A program made the position numbers and the translations under genes. Under the pieces are notes generated by a model. The model saw only the letters and a list, made by a program, of their open reading frames with translations, had not been told where the DNA came from and searched no databases. A stretch of DNA of 64,000 nucleotides from Paracoccus wurundjeri (GTDB lineage: Bacteria > Pseudomonadota > Alphaproteobacteria > Rhodobacterales > Rhodobacteraceae): NCBI RefSeq assembly GCF_030678915.1, contig NZ_JAUUTZ010000006.1, forward strand, positions 1-64,000. Direction: 5' to 3'. Each line of letters opens with the position of its first letter. Position 1 is the stretch's first letter. This document shows, in pieces, positions 19,299 through 27,542 of this stretch.

Positions 19299-20326
19299 TC
19301 CGTGAATACTTCGGGCAAAACTTCAGGTTCCCGGATCATCCAGCCCGGCACAGGCAGCCCCTTGGCGCGCAGGAATTCGGGATTGAACAGTTTGGTCTGA
19401 TAGCGGTTGCCGTAATCGCACAACACCGTGACGATGGTATGTCCCGGACCCATCTCGCGGGCCATACGGATCGCCCCGGCAACGTTGATGCCGCTGGAAC
19501 CGCCCAGACACAGCCCTTCGTGTTCCAGCAGATCGAAAATGATCGGCAATGCCTCGGAATCCGGAATGCGCCAGCTGAAGTCAGGCGTGAAGCCTTCAAG
19601 ATTAGCGGTAATCCGGCCCTGCCCGATACCTTCGGTGATGGAACTGCCGGGGCTGTCGAATTCCCCAGAGGTGTAGAACGAATGCAGCGCCGCGCCCTCG
19701 GGATCGGCCAGTCCTATCTTGACGCCTTTGGGCTGCAAGACCATCGCCACCCCCGCCAGGGTCCCGCCAGAGCCCACGGCGCAGGTAAAGCCATCCAGTT
19801 TCCCGCCGGTTTGCTCCCATATTTCGGGGCCGGTGGTTTCGACATGGGCCTGACGGTTGGCGACATTGTCGAACTGATTGGCCCAGATCGCACCATTTGG
19901 TTCGGTTTTCGCCAATTCCTCGGCCAGCCGCCCGGAGTAGCGGACGTAATTGTTGGGATTCCTGTAAGGCGCCGCCGGAACCTCGACCAATGTCGCGCCC
20001 GCAAGACGCAGCATGTCCTTCTTTTCCTGGCTTTGCGTTTCGGGAATCACGATGACCGAGCGGAATCCAAGCGACGATCCCACCAACGCCAGACCAATCC
20101 CGGTATTCCCCGCCGTTCCTTCAACGATAGTACCGCCCGGACGCAGTTCGCCGCGCGCGACCGCATCGCGGATAATGAACAATGCGGCACGATCCTTGAC
20201 CGATTGACCGGGATTCATGAATTCGGCCTTGCCGAGGATCTCGCAACCGGTTTCCTCGCTGGCCCGGTTCAGCCGGATCAGAGGCGTATTGCCGATCGTA
20301 TCGGACAGATCAGAATGGATGAGCAT
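19295..20326 (-). CDS. cysK: Cysteine synthase A family PLP enzyme
   Basis: Fold type II PLP enzyme of the O-acetylserine sulfhydrylase group, 343 aa. The PLP lysine is Lys44 in NPGQSVKDR; the phosphate-binding glycine block VGSGGTLAG and the substrate loop EGTAGNTGIGLA are present. These differ from classical CysK (GGSVKDR, TSGNTG) and mark the longer alphaproteobacterial subgroup, which carries an extended C-terminus ending GWMIREPEVLPEVF. I keep the annotation cysteine synthase but a related beta-replacement activity is possible. It heads a two-gene unit with the MscS-type gene. Confidence 0.88.
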   Translation of the reverse strand: MLIHSDLSDTIGNTPLIRLNRASEETGCEILGKAEFMNPGQSVKDRAALFIIRDAVARGELRPGGTIVEGTAGNTGIGLALVGSSLGFRSVIVIPETQSQEKKDMLRLAGATLVEVPAAPYRNPNNYVRYSGRLAEELAKTEPNGAIWANQFDNVANRQAHVETTGPEIWEQTGGKLDGFTCAVGSGGTLAGVAMVLQPKGVKIGLADPEGAALHSFYTSGEFDSPGSSITEGIGQGRITANLEGFTPDFSWRIPDSEALPIIFDLLEHEGLCLGGSSGINVAGAIRMAREMGPGHTIVTVLCDYGNRYQTKLFNPEFLRAKGLPVPGWMIREPEVLPEVFTD

Positions 20327-20535
20327 GGGTTTCCGGCCTTCTCGCGGGTGAATTAAGCGTTAGGAATAACTACACACGCTGCGCGGCCCGATGCAACCGC
20401 CGGCGGCATCGGAATGCAAGATTGCGCCATGCCATCCGCGTTATCCGGCAACCCGACACCACAGAAACGAGAAACCGATGACAGCCGCAGAGCCGCGACA
20501 ACGCCGGTGGATTTACCTGTGCAACTCTCTTTATC

Positions 20536-21630
20536 TCAGCCCTGCCCCGCATCCAGATCCGAAAGTATCCGTGATGCCTGCCCCTCCAGCCACAGGATCA
20601 GCATCGATAGCGGCCCATTCGTGATTTCTCCGTCATGCAGCATACGAGCCAATTCACCGCGCGATAGCAGATGACCGCGGATATCTTCCGCTTCATCAGT
20701 AAGACCATGAACGCCCGCGACGCCGTCGGGAAGATCGGCAATGCCGATGAACTGATAAAGAAACTCGGTGATGGCGCCCGGGCTGGGATAGCAATGCACG
20801 GCAGGAAACAGATGCTGCAGCCGCAGGCCCGCTTCTTCCTCGGCCTCCCGCCTTGCGGCCTCTTCGACGGTTTCGCCCGCATCGATCCGGCCTGCGATCG
20901 CCTCCAGCATCCAGGGCTGCGGATCGTGCCGCATTGCCGGGCCCAGCCGGAACTGTTCGATCACCAGTACCCGATCCCTGACGGGATCCCAGGGCAAAAC
21001 GACCACCGCATCGCCCATGACAAAGCCCTCTCGCCGGATCTGAGGCGTGAAGCTGCCGTCGAACTTTCGGTGAGACAGTCGCCATTCCTCGACCGCGAAA
21101 AAACCCGCGAAGGGCTGTTGCCGCTCATGCAACCGGATATCCGAAGGGTCATGCGCTGCAACCACATCACCGCCCGAAGCCAGGGCCGCAGCCGCACGCA
21201 ACCGGCTTTCCGCCCAAACCCCGATCATCGGAAGGCGACCTGCGATCTGTGCGGGTTGCATATTTTCCGGTTCATCCAGAATGAGCCGTGCAATTTCCGC
21301 AGCCAGCATGGGCTGCCAGCCCGCCTCGGACCATTCTTCCTGTTGAACATCGTGCCGCGGCAGAACCCCAAGCAACACGCCACGCTTATGCGCAAATTCG
21401 TGCAAACCCATGACCGCGGCATAACGCGCGAGTTCCGGTGTCATAACCACCCGCCGCGCCTCCAGCGGCAGTTCCGCATCAGTGAAGCGTGGCCAGTCAC
21501 CGGTCTTGATACCCGCATGCTTACCGCCCAGAAGCCGGCCTGAAATCATCACTTTCTCACCGGATACGCCAAGCACATCGCATATCGCGGCATGCGCCAG
21601 CGGACCGACCAGCAAAACGTCCCTGTTCAT
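20536..21630 (-). CDS. Nudix hydrolase with N-terminal gamma-glutamylcyclotransferase-like domain
   Basis: A 364-aa two-domain protein. The N-terminal ~150 residues begin DVLLVGPLAHAAICDVLG and look like a degenerate gamma-glutamylcyclotransferase (AIG2-like) fold. The C-terminal half is a Nudix domain with a complete box, G247-x5-E253-x7-REAEEEAG ending at 269, of the ADP-ribose/nucleoside diphosphate sugar pyrophosphatase (NudF/TrgB) type. This fusion is found in Rhodobacterales, where a relative (TrgB) was tied to tellurite resistance. The start overlaps the stop of the DUF2059 gene upstream (ATGA). Confidence 0.85.
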   Translation of the reverse strand: MNRDVLLVGPLAHAAICDVLGVSGEKVMISGRLLGGKHAGIKTGDWPRFTDAELPLEARRVVMTPELARYAAVMGLHEFAHKRGVLLGVLPRHDVQQEEWSEAGWQPMLAAEIARLILDEPENMQPAQIAGRLPMIGVWAESRLRAAAALASGGDVVAAHDPSDIRLHERQQPFAGFFAVEEWRLSHRKFDGSFTPQIRREGFVMGDAVVVLPWDPVRDRVLVIEQFRLGPAMRHDPQPWMLEAIAGRIDAGETVEEAARREAEEEAGLRLQHLFPAVHCYPSPGAITEFLYQFIGIADLPDGVAGVHGLTDEAEDIRGHLLSRGELARMLHDGEITNGPLSMLILWLEGQASRILSDLDAGQG

Positions 21631-22484
21631 AATCTGCGTCCCTGTATCTGCCCGGCAGCCGCCAACCCCATCTCATAGGATGTCCATTCGAACAGCTTGT
21701 CGAAACCACCGAACAGCGTATCGGCCAAAGCCCGCCCGGCGGAAGAACTTGCGAATTCGATATAGCGATCAAGTTCGGCATCGCTCAGCGGGGAATAGGC
21801 AAGAAACAGATAGGCCTCCATCCAGCCAAGGGTCCGGGCCCGCAACAAGGGTTCATGCGCCCATGCATCGGACAGCATCTGCGTCTCGGACATCGGCATC
21901 GGGTAACCTCCCCCCTCATTGAAGCCCCGCGAGAATGCCAGGGCCGCATTCATTCCGCCCGCAACATTCGGCCCGATCAGATCGGCCTCGTCGATCAGCT
22001 GGCCGATCTGCGCGATCCGGGGAAGATCCATGGCAGCTGCATGGGCATAGTTTGCCTTTGCGTCGGCCTCGGCTTCCATATCCAGAATCACCTCGCGCGC
22101 CGAAACCTCAAGACCGATCAGCCGTTGACCAAGCGCGGTTTCATAAAATGCCAGCGCCTCTTCGATCAGTGCCGCCTGCTCATCTGCGACGGCTTCTTGC
22201 AGGCCGTCGCGCAAGAGCTGTTCAAGCCGCCCGGTCTCATGAATATGCGCAACGATCTGCTCCCAGCGGTTATCTCCGCCCCGCTGAAACAGCGAATCCT
22301 GCATTTTCACCGCTTCTGCCAGCGCCTCATTGCGGATGACGGGCATCAAATCGCCCAGATGAAGCACCTGCCAAAGCCGCGCCTGAAGCGTCTGCGCCTC
22401 GGCGGCGGGTGCCGTCCGGTTGGCATGAACCATCGCGGGCAGGCCGGCGGCGATCCCCACGGCAAGGAAAATCATTCGCAACAT
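21627..22484 (-). CDS. DUF2059 domain-containing exported protein
   Basis: Exported protein of about 285 aa. The ATG at 22484 gives a clean signal peptide (LRMIFLAVGIAAGLPAMVHA); an upstream ATG at 22520 would add 12 polar residues before it. The DUF2059 part lies in the C-terminal half (YLFLAYSPLSDAELDRYIEFASSSAGRALADTLFGGFD split over two stretches). The family is helical and of unknown function. It is translationally coupled to the Nudix gene. tRNA-Ser starts about 95 bp upstream on the opposite strand. Confidence 0.85.
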   Translation of the reverse strand: MLRMIFLAVGIAAGLPAMVHANRTAPAAEAQTLQARLWQVLHLGDLMPVIRNEALAEAVKMQDSLFQRGGDNRWEQIVAHIHETGRLEQLLRDGLQEAVADEQAALIEEALAFYETALGQRLIGLEVSAREVILDMEAEADAKANYAHAAAMDLPRIAQIGQLIDEADLIGPNVAGGMNAALAFSRGFNEGGGYPMPMSETQMLSDAWAHEPLLRARTLGWMEAYLFLAYSPLSDAELDRYIEFASSSAGRALADTLFGGFDKLFEWTSYEMGLAAAGQIQGRRL

Positions 22485-22578
22485 CTGGCAGAACTTTCCG
22501 GTTTCTGCAGTTTTTTCCACGAACCCCCTTGCGCTTCAACCCCTGGCCTTCTAAATCCCCGCCTCACCACCCAAGCGC

Positions 22579-22668
22579 GGAGAGGTGCCGGAGTGGTCGA
22601 ACGGGGCGGTCTCGAAAACCGTTGAGCCTTCACGGGTTCCGAGGGTTCGAATCCCTCTCTCTCCGCCA
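22579..22668 (+). tRNA. tRNA-Ser(CGA)
   Basis: A 90-base class II tRNA with encoded CCA. The acceptor stem is GGAGAGG paired with TCTCTCC, discriminator G. The anticodon loop CTCGAAA gives anticodon CGA, reading UCG. A long variable arm follows the anticodon stem, as expected for serine, and the T arm is GAGGGTTCGAATCCCTC. No terminator with a T run is obvious downstream. Confidence 0.97.
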
Positions 22669-22859
22669 ATTGCCGCCGATTTTACTTAACCTTGTTCCTG
22701 TTGGGCGATCTTACCCACTCTCTACCCCTCTCAAGCTCAGGACTCGGCGAAGAAGCATCACAATCCCCCGGCAGCTATTCCGCGCGTAGAGCGGTGAAAT
22801 CCGCGCGCGAATCTAACAGCATGCCCTCGGTGGTTATATGCGCGTCCAATAAGCGCGAT

Positions 22860-23813
22860 TTATTGCGGTGTCAGTCCTCTGATCCGCTCGGATCTGCGCC
22901 GCAGCAGTTCGACAGTCGTGAGAAGCGCAATCGAGAACAGCACCAGCAGCGTCGCGACCGCCAGGATCGCCGGGCTGATCTGTTCGCGAATGCCATTCCA
23001 CATCTGCCGGGGAATGGTCTGCTGCTCGGGCCCCGCGATGAACAACACTGCCACCACCTCGTCGAAGCTGGTGACAAAGGCAAACAGCGCGCCCGAGATC
23101 ACTCCGGGCAGGATCAGCGGCATGGTGATGCGGAAGAAAGTCGTCCTCGGATTGGCGCCAAGCGATGCCGCCGCCCGGTTCAGCGATTGATCGAATCCTA
23201 CCAGCGTTGCCGTCACGGTAATGATGACGAAGGGAATTCCCAATGTCGCATGCGCAAGGATCACGCCAAGATAGGTACCCGCCAGTCGTCCGCAATTGCT
23301 TGGCAACCCGAACAACCCCAGAAGCTCGCAGGGGTTCGAGTAGAAGAAGAACATCCCCGTCGCGGTGATGATCAGCGGCACGATCATGGGCGAGATCAGG
23401 ATTGCCATGATCGGACGGCGGAACGGCATCTCGGGGCGCGACAATCCCAGCGCAGCCAGAGTGCCCAGAACGGTCGCCAGCAGGGTCGAGAAGAAGCCGA
23501 TAATGATCGAGTTCTTCGCCGCCTGCACCCATTTCGCATTGGCCCAGGCATCCGCCCACCACCTCCCGTCCCTCGGACCGTCAGCCGAAGTCATACCGAA
23601 TGTCAGCAGGTTATTATACCAACGCAGGCTGTAACCGTCCGGATCAAAAGAGCGCATCTTCTCGGTAAAGGTAAAGTAGGGCTCCGCATTGAAGGATAGC
23701 GGGATGATCACGATGATCGGTGCGATCAGGAAAAAGAAGATCAGCCCGCAGATCACCAGATAGGTATAATGCCAGACGCGTTCCAGCGGGCTTGCATATG
23801 TCGGAAGAGCCAT
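22860..23813 (-). CDS. ABC transporter permease, PotC type
   Basis: Inner-membrane permease of the spermidine/putrescine-opine group, 317 aa, with six predicted helices. The EAA loop reads AAASLGANPRTTFFRITMPL. Between the first two helices is a sizeable periplasmic loop (EPYFTFTEKMRSF...). The ATG at 23813 lies 4 bp after the stop of the upstream permease; a longer reading from 23858 overlaps that gene and is less likely. It is the last gene of a five-gene operon: ATPase, two binding proteins, two permeases. Confidence 0.92.
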   Translation of the reverse strand: MALPTYASPLERVWHYTYLVICGLIFFFLIAPIIVIIPLSFNAEPYFTFTEKMRSFDPDGYSLRWYNNLLTFGMTSADGPRDGRWWADAWANAKWVQAAKNSIIIGFFSTLLATVLGTLAALGLSRPEMPFRRPIMAILISPMIVPLIITATGMFFFYSNPCELLGLFGLPSNCGRLAGTYLGVILAHATLGIPFVIITVTATLVGFDQSLNRAAASLGANPRTTFFRITMPLILPGVISGALFAFVTSFDEVVAVLFIAGPEQQTIPRQMWNGIREQISPAILAVATLLVLFSIALLTTVELLRRRSERIRGLTPQ

Positions 23814-23817
23814 CTCG

Positions 23818-25110
23818 TTATCCCAGCTTGAGATTGTCGACACCCACCAGCCTGTCATACAGCCAGTAGAGGATCAGCACCGAGGCCAGCAGCAGCGCCG
23901 CCAACGCGGCCGCCATCGACCAGTTCAGCGTATCGGTCATATGCATCGCGATCATGTTCGAGATCAGTTGCCCCGAGGAGCCACCAACCAATGCGGGCGT
24001 GATATAGTAACCGACCGCAAGGATAAACACGAGCAGCGCCCCCGCCCCCAGCCCCGGCAGGGTCTGCGGGAAATAGATCCGGCGGAAAGCCGTCCAGCTT
24101 GTCGCACCCAGGCTGCGGGCGGCGCGGACATAGGAGGGGTTGATCGTGCGCATCACCGAGTAAAGCGGAAGGATCATGAACGGCAGCAGAATATGGGTCA
24201 TGGCGATGATCGTGCCGGTCTGGTTATAGATCATCTGCAACCGCTGACTGCCGCCGATCACCCCCAGCCAGACGAGGATATCATTGACCACCCCCTGTTG
24301 TTGCAGCAGCACCATCCACGAGGTCGTCCGGACCAACAGCGAGGTCCAGAAGGGCAGCAGCACAAGGATCATCAGCAGATTGGATTTCCGCATCGGCAAG
24401 GTTGCCAGCAGATGCGCCACCGGAAAGCCCAGCAAGAAGGTCAGGCCCGTGATCAGCAACGACAGCCAGAAGGTCCGCATGAACAGCATGACGTAGATCC
24501 GCTGCCGGGGCTCGACCTGCTCTATGCTGCCATCATCGGCGCGTGTGCGGTCAACCGCTGCCAGATAGAAATTCCCGGTCACCGGCTTTGATGCCTCGCG
24601 CATTGCGCTCCAGATCCGGGGATCGCCCCAATCCTCGTCCATCTCCAGCAACGCCTCGCGGTAAGGCGGTTCGATTCCCCGGCGCACCTTCCGCCCGGTC
24701 GAGGTGAACAGCGAACGAGTGCCCGGCACATCGTAATTGATCCGCGTGCCGACGACGCCAATTGTCCGCGCCTCCGCCGATGCCTGCAGGTCATTTGCAA
24801 GCGCCGTCCATGCGGCGTCATCGGGATCGGCTCCGCGTGGGTGATCGGCGAACCATTGCGAGATCTCGGGCATATTGGCCGGGAAGCCGGCATTGTAGAA
24901 AGACCGCTGCAACATCTGTCCGATCGGCACCACGAAGGTAATCAGAATGAAGGCAAGCAGCGGCAGCACCAGCAGAAAGGCCCGCCGCTTCGCCCGCGCC
25001 TGCGACCGGGCCAAAGACCATGCCAGCGGCTTGCCATCGGCAGTGGTCAACCGCCCTTCAGCTGCAGCGACAGGAGTGGTTGCGACCTGCGGATCGGAAG
25101 AGTTCACCAT
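23818..25110 (-). CDS. ABC transporter permease, PotB type
   Basis: Partner permease, 430 aa, longer than the ~285-aa PotB because of a hydrophilic insert of about 130 residues after the first helix (from SFYNAGFPANM to PRQRIYVMLF). The remaining five helices and the EAA loop (ARSLGATSWTAFRRIYFPQ) are normal. Such extended loops occur in the alphaproteobacterial opine/polyamine branch and may contact the binding protein; that role is inference. Start ATG at 25110 is 61 bp after the binding-protein gene. Confidence 0.92.
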   Translation of the reverse strand: MVNSSDPQVATTPVAAAEGRLTTADGKPLAWSLARSQARAKRRAFLLVLPLLAFILITFVVPIGQMLQRSFYNAGFPANMPEISQWFADHPRGADPDDAAWTALANDLQASAEARTIGVVGTRINYDVPGTRSLFTSTGRKVRRGIEPPYREALLEMDEDWGDPRIWSAMREASKPVTGNFYLAAVDRTRADDGSIEQVEPRQRIYVMLFMRTFWLSLLITGLTFLLGFPVAHLLATLPMRKSNLLMILVLLPFWTSLLVRTTSWMVLLQQQGVVNDILVWLGVIGGSQRLQMIYNQTGTIIAMTHILLPFMILPLYSVMRTINPSYVRAARSLGATSWTAFRRIYFPQTLPGLGAGALLVFILAVGYYITPALVGGSSGQLISNMIAMHMTDTLNWSMAAALAALLLASVLILYWLYDRLVGVDNLKLG

Positions 25111-25170
25111 GATATCCCCGGAATTCCGGCCGCCGCTCCGATCTTGGGCCGGGGCGGCGGCAATCTCACA

Positions 25171-26247
25171 TCACGAACCGGCCAGCCAGCTGTTGAAACG
25201 TTCGGTCAGTTCGGCATCGTGATCAGCCCAGAATTCCGGGTCATCCATCACCGCCGTCTCCAGATATTCCGGATTGGTCGGCATATGCGGCCCCATCTCG
25301 GTCTCGCCATCCTGGTAAAGCCCGACTAGCCCGGCCGAGGATTTCCGCGCCGGCCCATAGGCGATATATTTCGCCTGCTCGGCCAGTTGCTCGGTGCTGG
25401 TGGCAAATTTCAGATATTCCATCGCTGCCTCGGGATTGGGCGAGCCCTTCGGAATCGCGAACATGTCCAGATCCATGTATTGTCCATCCCAGATGATCTC
25501 GAACGGTTTGCCCTCGCCAACCATCGCATCGAAGAACCTGCCGTTATAGCCGGTCGCCATGGTTACCTCGCCATCGGCCAGAAGCTGCACGGGCTGCGCC
25601 CCGGCCTCCCACCAGACAACGCTGTCCTTGATCGTGTCCAGCTTGTCGAACGCCTGGTTCACACCTTCTTCCGAACCCAATCGGTCATAGATTTCATCCG
25701 CCGGTACGCCATCGGCGATCAGTGCCAGGTACAAGGTCCGCTTAGGCGTTTTAGGCAGGCCACGCTTGCCGGGGAATTTCTCCAGATCGAAGAAATCAGC
25801 AGCCATGGAAGGCGCCTCGCCCTCAAATTTCGTGGTGTCATAAGCGATGACCGTGCCCCAGAAGATATTGGCCACAGCACAGTCCTGCAATGCGCTATCA
25901 ATGAAATCCTCGATCGCCGGGGTCCCGTCGGGCGCCGGCGGCAGATCGGCGGGATCGATCTCGACCAGCGCACCCTCGTCGCAAAGCCGGATAGCGTCGC
26001 TGACCTCGATATCGAAGACGTCGCCGGTGACGTTATTCGCCTCGACCTGTGCCTTCAGCGGTGTGGCCGGATTATCGGCGGCAATCATATTAACCTTAAT
26101 ACCGGTCTTTTCGGTGAAGGGTTTATTATAGGCTTCGACCTGTGACCTCTCATAGGCGCCGCCCCAGGACACGACATTGACCTCTTGTGCCGTGGCGGCA
26201 AGGCCGAACCCGACCAGCATAGTGGATAGGATCAAAGCGGTTCTCAT
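25171..26247 (-). CDS. ABC transporter substrate-binding protein, PotD/PotF type (second paralogue)
   Basis: Periplasmic binding protein of 358 aa. The ATG at 26247 follows GGGAG and gives a signal peptide cleaved near ATAQ. The mature protein opens VNVVSWGGAYERSQVEAY and ends DHDAELTERFNSWLAGS. It is paralogous along its whole length to the protein at 26392-27462. Two cysteines, in RLCDEG and QDCAVA, are conserved between both copies and could form a disulfide. The group (SBP_bac_8) includes putrescine, spermidine and mannopine binders; the ligand cannot be assigned. Confidence 0.9.
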   Translation of the reverse strand: MRTALILSTMLVGFGLAATAQEVNVVSWGGAYERSQVEAYNKPFTEKTGIKVNMIAADNPATPLKAQVEANNVTGDVFDIEVSDAIRLCDEGALVEIDPADLPPAPDGTPAIEDFIDSALQDCAVANIFWGTVIAYDTTKFEGEAPSMAADFFDLEKFPGKRGLPKTPKRTLYLALIADGVPADEIYDRLGSEEGVNQAFDKLDTIKDSVVWWEAGAQPVQLLADGEVTMATGYNGRFFDAMVGEGKPFEIIWDGQYMDLDMFAIPKGSPNPEAAMEYLKFATSTEQLAEQAKYIAYGPARKSSAGLVGLYQDGETEMGPHMPTNPEYLETAVMDDPEFWADHDAELTERFNSWLAGS

Positions 26248-26321
26248 CTGTTTCTCCCGTTGGATTTGTTTGTTTTTATTCGATTTGGCCCTTTGCGGGC
26301 ATTGACGGGCGAATTCCCTCC

Positions 26322-26374
26322 GCCCCTTCTTCTTCGTCTCAAGACCTTGGGAAGTCGGGGGCAATGCCCCCGGC
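26322..26374. repeat. Repeat-like core plus GGGGGC/GCCCCC hairpin between the two binding-protein genes
   Basis: The plus-strand text CTTCTTCTTCGTCTCAAGACC resembles the shared core of the two ~165-bp repeats, and is followed by a GGGGGC-AAT-GCCCCC stem (26357-26371). On the transcribed minus strand the stem comes 20 bp after the first binding-protein stop. It may cut or stabilise mRNA between the two paralogues and so set their ratio. Relationship to the repeat is by eye over about 25 bases and is tentative. Confidence 0.45.
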
Positions 26375-26391
26375 CGTGGCAGGATGCGGGT

Positions 26392-27462
26392 TCAACCCGC
26401 CAGCCAGCTGTTGAAGCGCTCGTTCAATTCGGCATCGTGATCGACCCAGAAATCCAGGTTCGAGCCAAGCGCATTGCTCATATTTTCCTCGGTGGTGGGC
26501 AGATGCGGGCTCATCGGTTCCTCGGTGCCCTCGATATTGCCGACCAGCGCGGCAGCCGATCTGCGCGGCGGACCATAGCTGATGAACTCAGCGGCGCGGG
26601 CCTGTTGCGCGGGCGCGGTCGAGAAGGTGACGAATTCCAGCGCCTCCTCCTTGTTCGGTGCGCCTTTCGGGATCACCCAGCCCTCCATTTCATAGATCTG
26701 GCCGTCCCAGATGATGTTGAAGGGCTTGTCTTCACCTTGCGCCGCGTCGAAGATCCGCCCGTTGAAGGCGAAGGCCATGGTCACCTCGCCATCGGCCAGA
26801 AGCTGCGGCGGCTGCGCGCCGGCCTCCCACCAGATCACGCTGCTCTTGATTTCGTCCAGCTTGGCAAAGGCCTGATCCACGCCCTCTGGCGTTTCCAATA
26901 AATCATAGACTTCTGCTGCCGGAACGCCATCGGCCATCAACGCGAGTTCCAGGTTGAACTTCGCGCCTTTTCGCATGGTGCGTTTGCCGGGAAATTTCTC
27001 CAGATCGAAGAAGTCAGCAGGGGTCGCGGGCTTGGCATCAGAGAATTTCGAATCGTCATAGGCAATAATCATCGAATAGACATCCGTGCCGACGAAACAA
27101 TCGGTGATCGCGCCTTCGATAAAATCATCGGCCACCTCCGTACCATCGTCAGCCGGAGCCAGCACCGATGGATCGATCAGCTCCAGCAGCCCTTCATCGC
27201 AAAGCCGTACCGCGTCGGCATATTCGACCGATGCGATATCAGAGGTGACGTTGCCCGCCTCGACCATCGCCTTGATCGGCGTGGCGGGGTTGTCGGCATC
27301 TGCGATGTTGACCTTGATGCCACTTTCGGCTTCGAAGGGTTTGGCATAGGCCTCGACATGGCTGTTGCCATAGGCACCGCCCCAGGACAGCAGATTCACA
27401 TCGGCGAAGGCCGGCATTGCGACCAGACCGAGCGTGGTTGTAAGAGCAAGGGTTCGTTTCAT
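26392..27462 (-). CDS. ABC transporter substrate-binding protein, PotD/PotF type (first paralogue)
   Basis: Periplasmic binding protein of 356 aa, second gene of the operon. The ATG at 27462 has a GGAG site and starts a signal peptide ending AMPAFA. The mature protein starts DVNLLSWGGAYGNSHVEAY and ends DHDAELNERFNSWLAG. By eye about half of all positions are identical to the following paralogue (25171-26247), including long shared blocks such as ADFFDLEKFPGKR and WWEAGAQP. Differences cluster in parts of the ligand cleft (for example TDVYSMIIAY against ANIFWGTVIAY), which suggests two ligands rather than a dosage duplication. Confidence 0.9.
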   Translation of the reverse strand: MKRTLALTTTLGLVAMPAFADVNLLSWGGAYGNSHVEAYAKPFEAESGIKVNIADADNPATPIKAMVEAGNVTSDIASVEYADAVRLCDEGLLELIDPSVLAPADDGTEVADDFIEGAITDCFVGTDVYSMIIAYDDSKFSDAKPATPADFFDLEKFPGKRTMRKGAKFNLELALMADGVPAAEVYDLLETPEGVDQAFAKLDEIKSSVIWWEAGAQPPQLLADGEVTMAFAFNGRIFDAAQGEDKPFNIIWDGQIYEMEGWVIPKGAPNKEEALEFVTFSTAPAQQARAAEFISYGPPRRSAAALVGNIEGTEEPMSPHLPTTEENMSNALGSNLDFWVDHDAELNERFNSWLAG

Positions 27463-27542
27463 GATATCAGCTCCAACTACATGAATTTTTAGTATTTTGA
27501 GTCTCTCGCAGCCCATGACGGGCACTGCCTCCGGATCGCCCC

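Noticed and set aside
22472..22669. Short ORF MAEREGFEPSEPV... over the tRNA
   Set aside because: Well-known false protein produced by translating the antisense of a tRNA gene.
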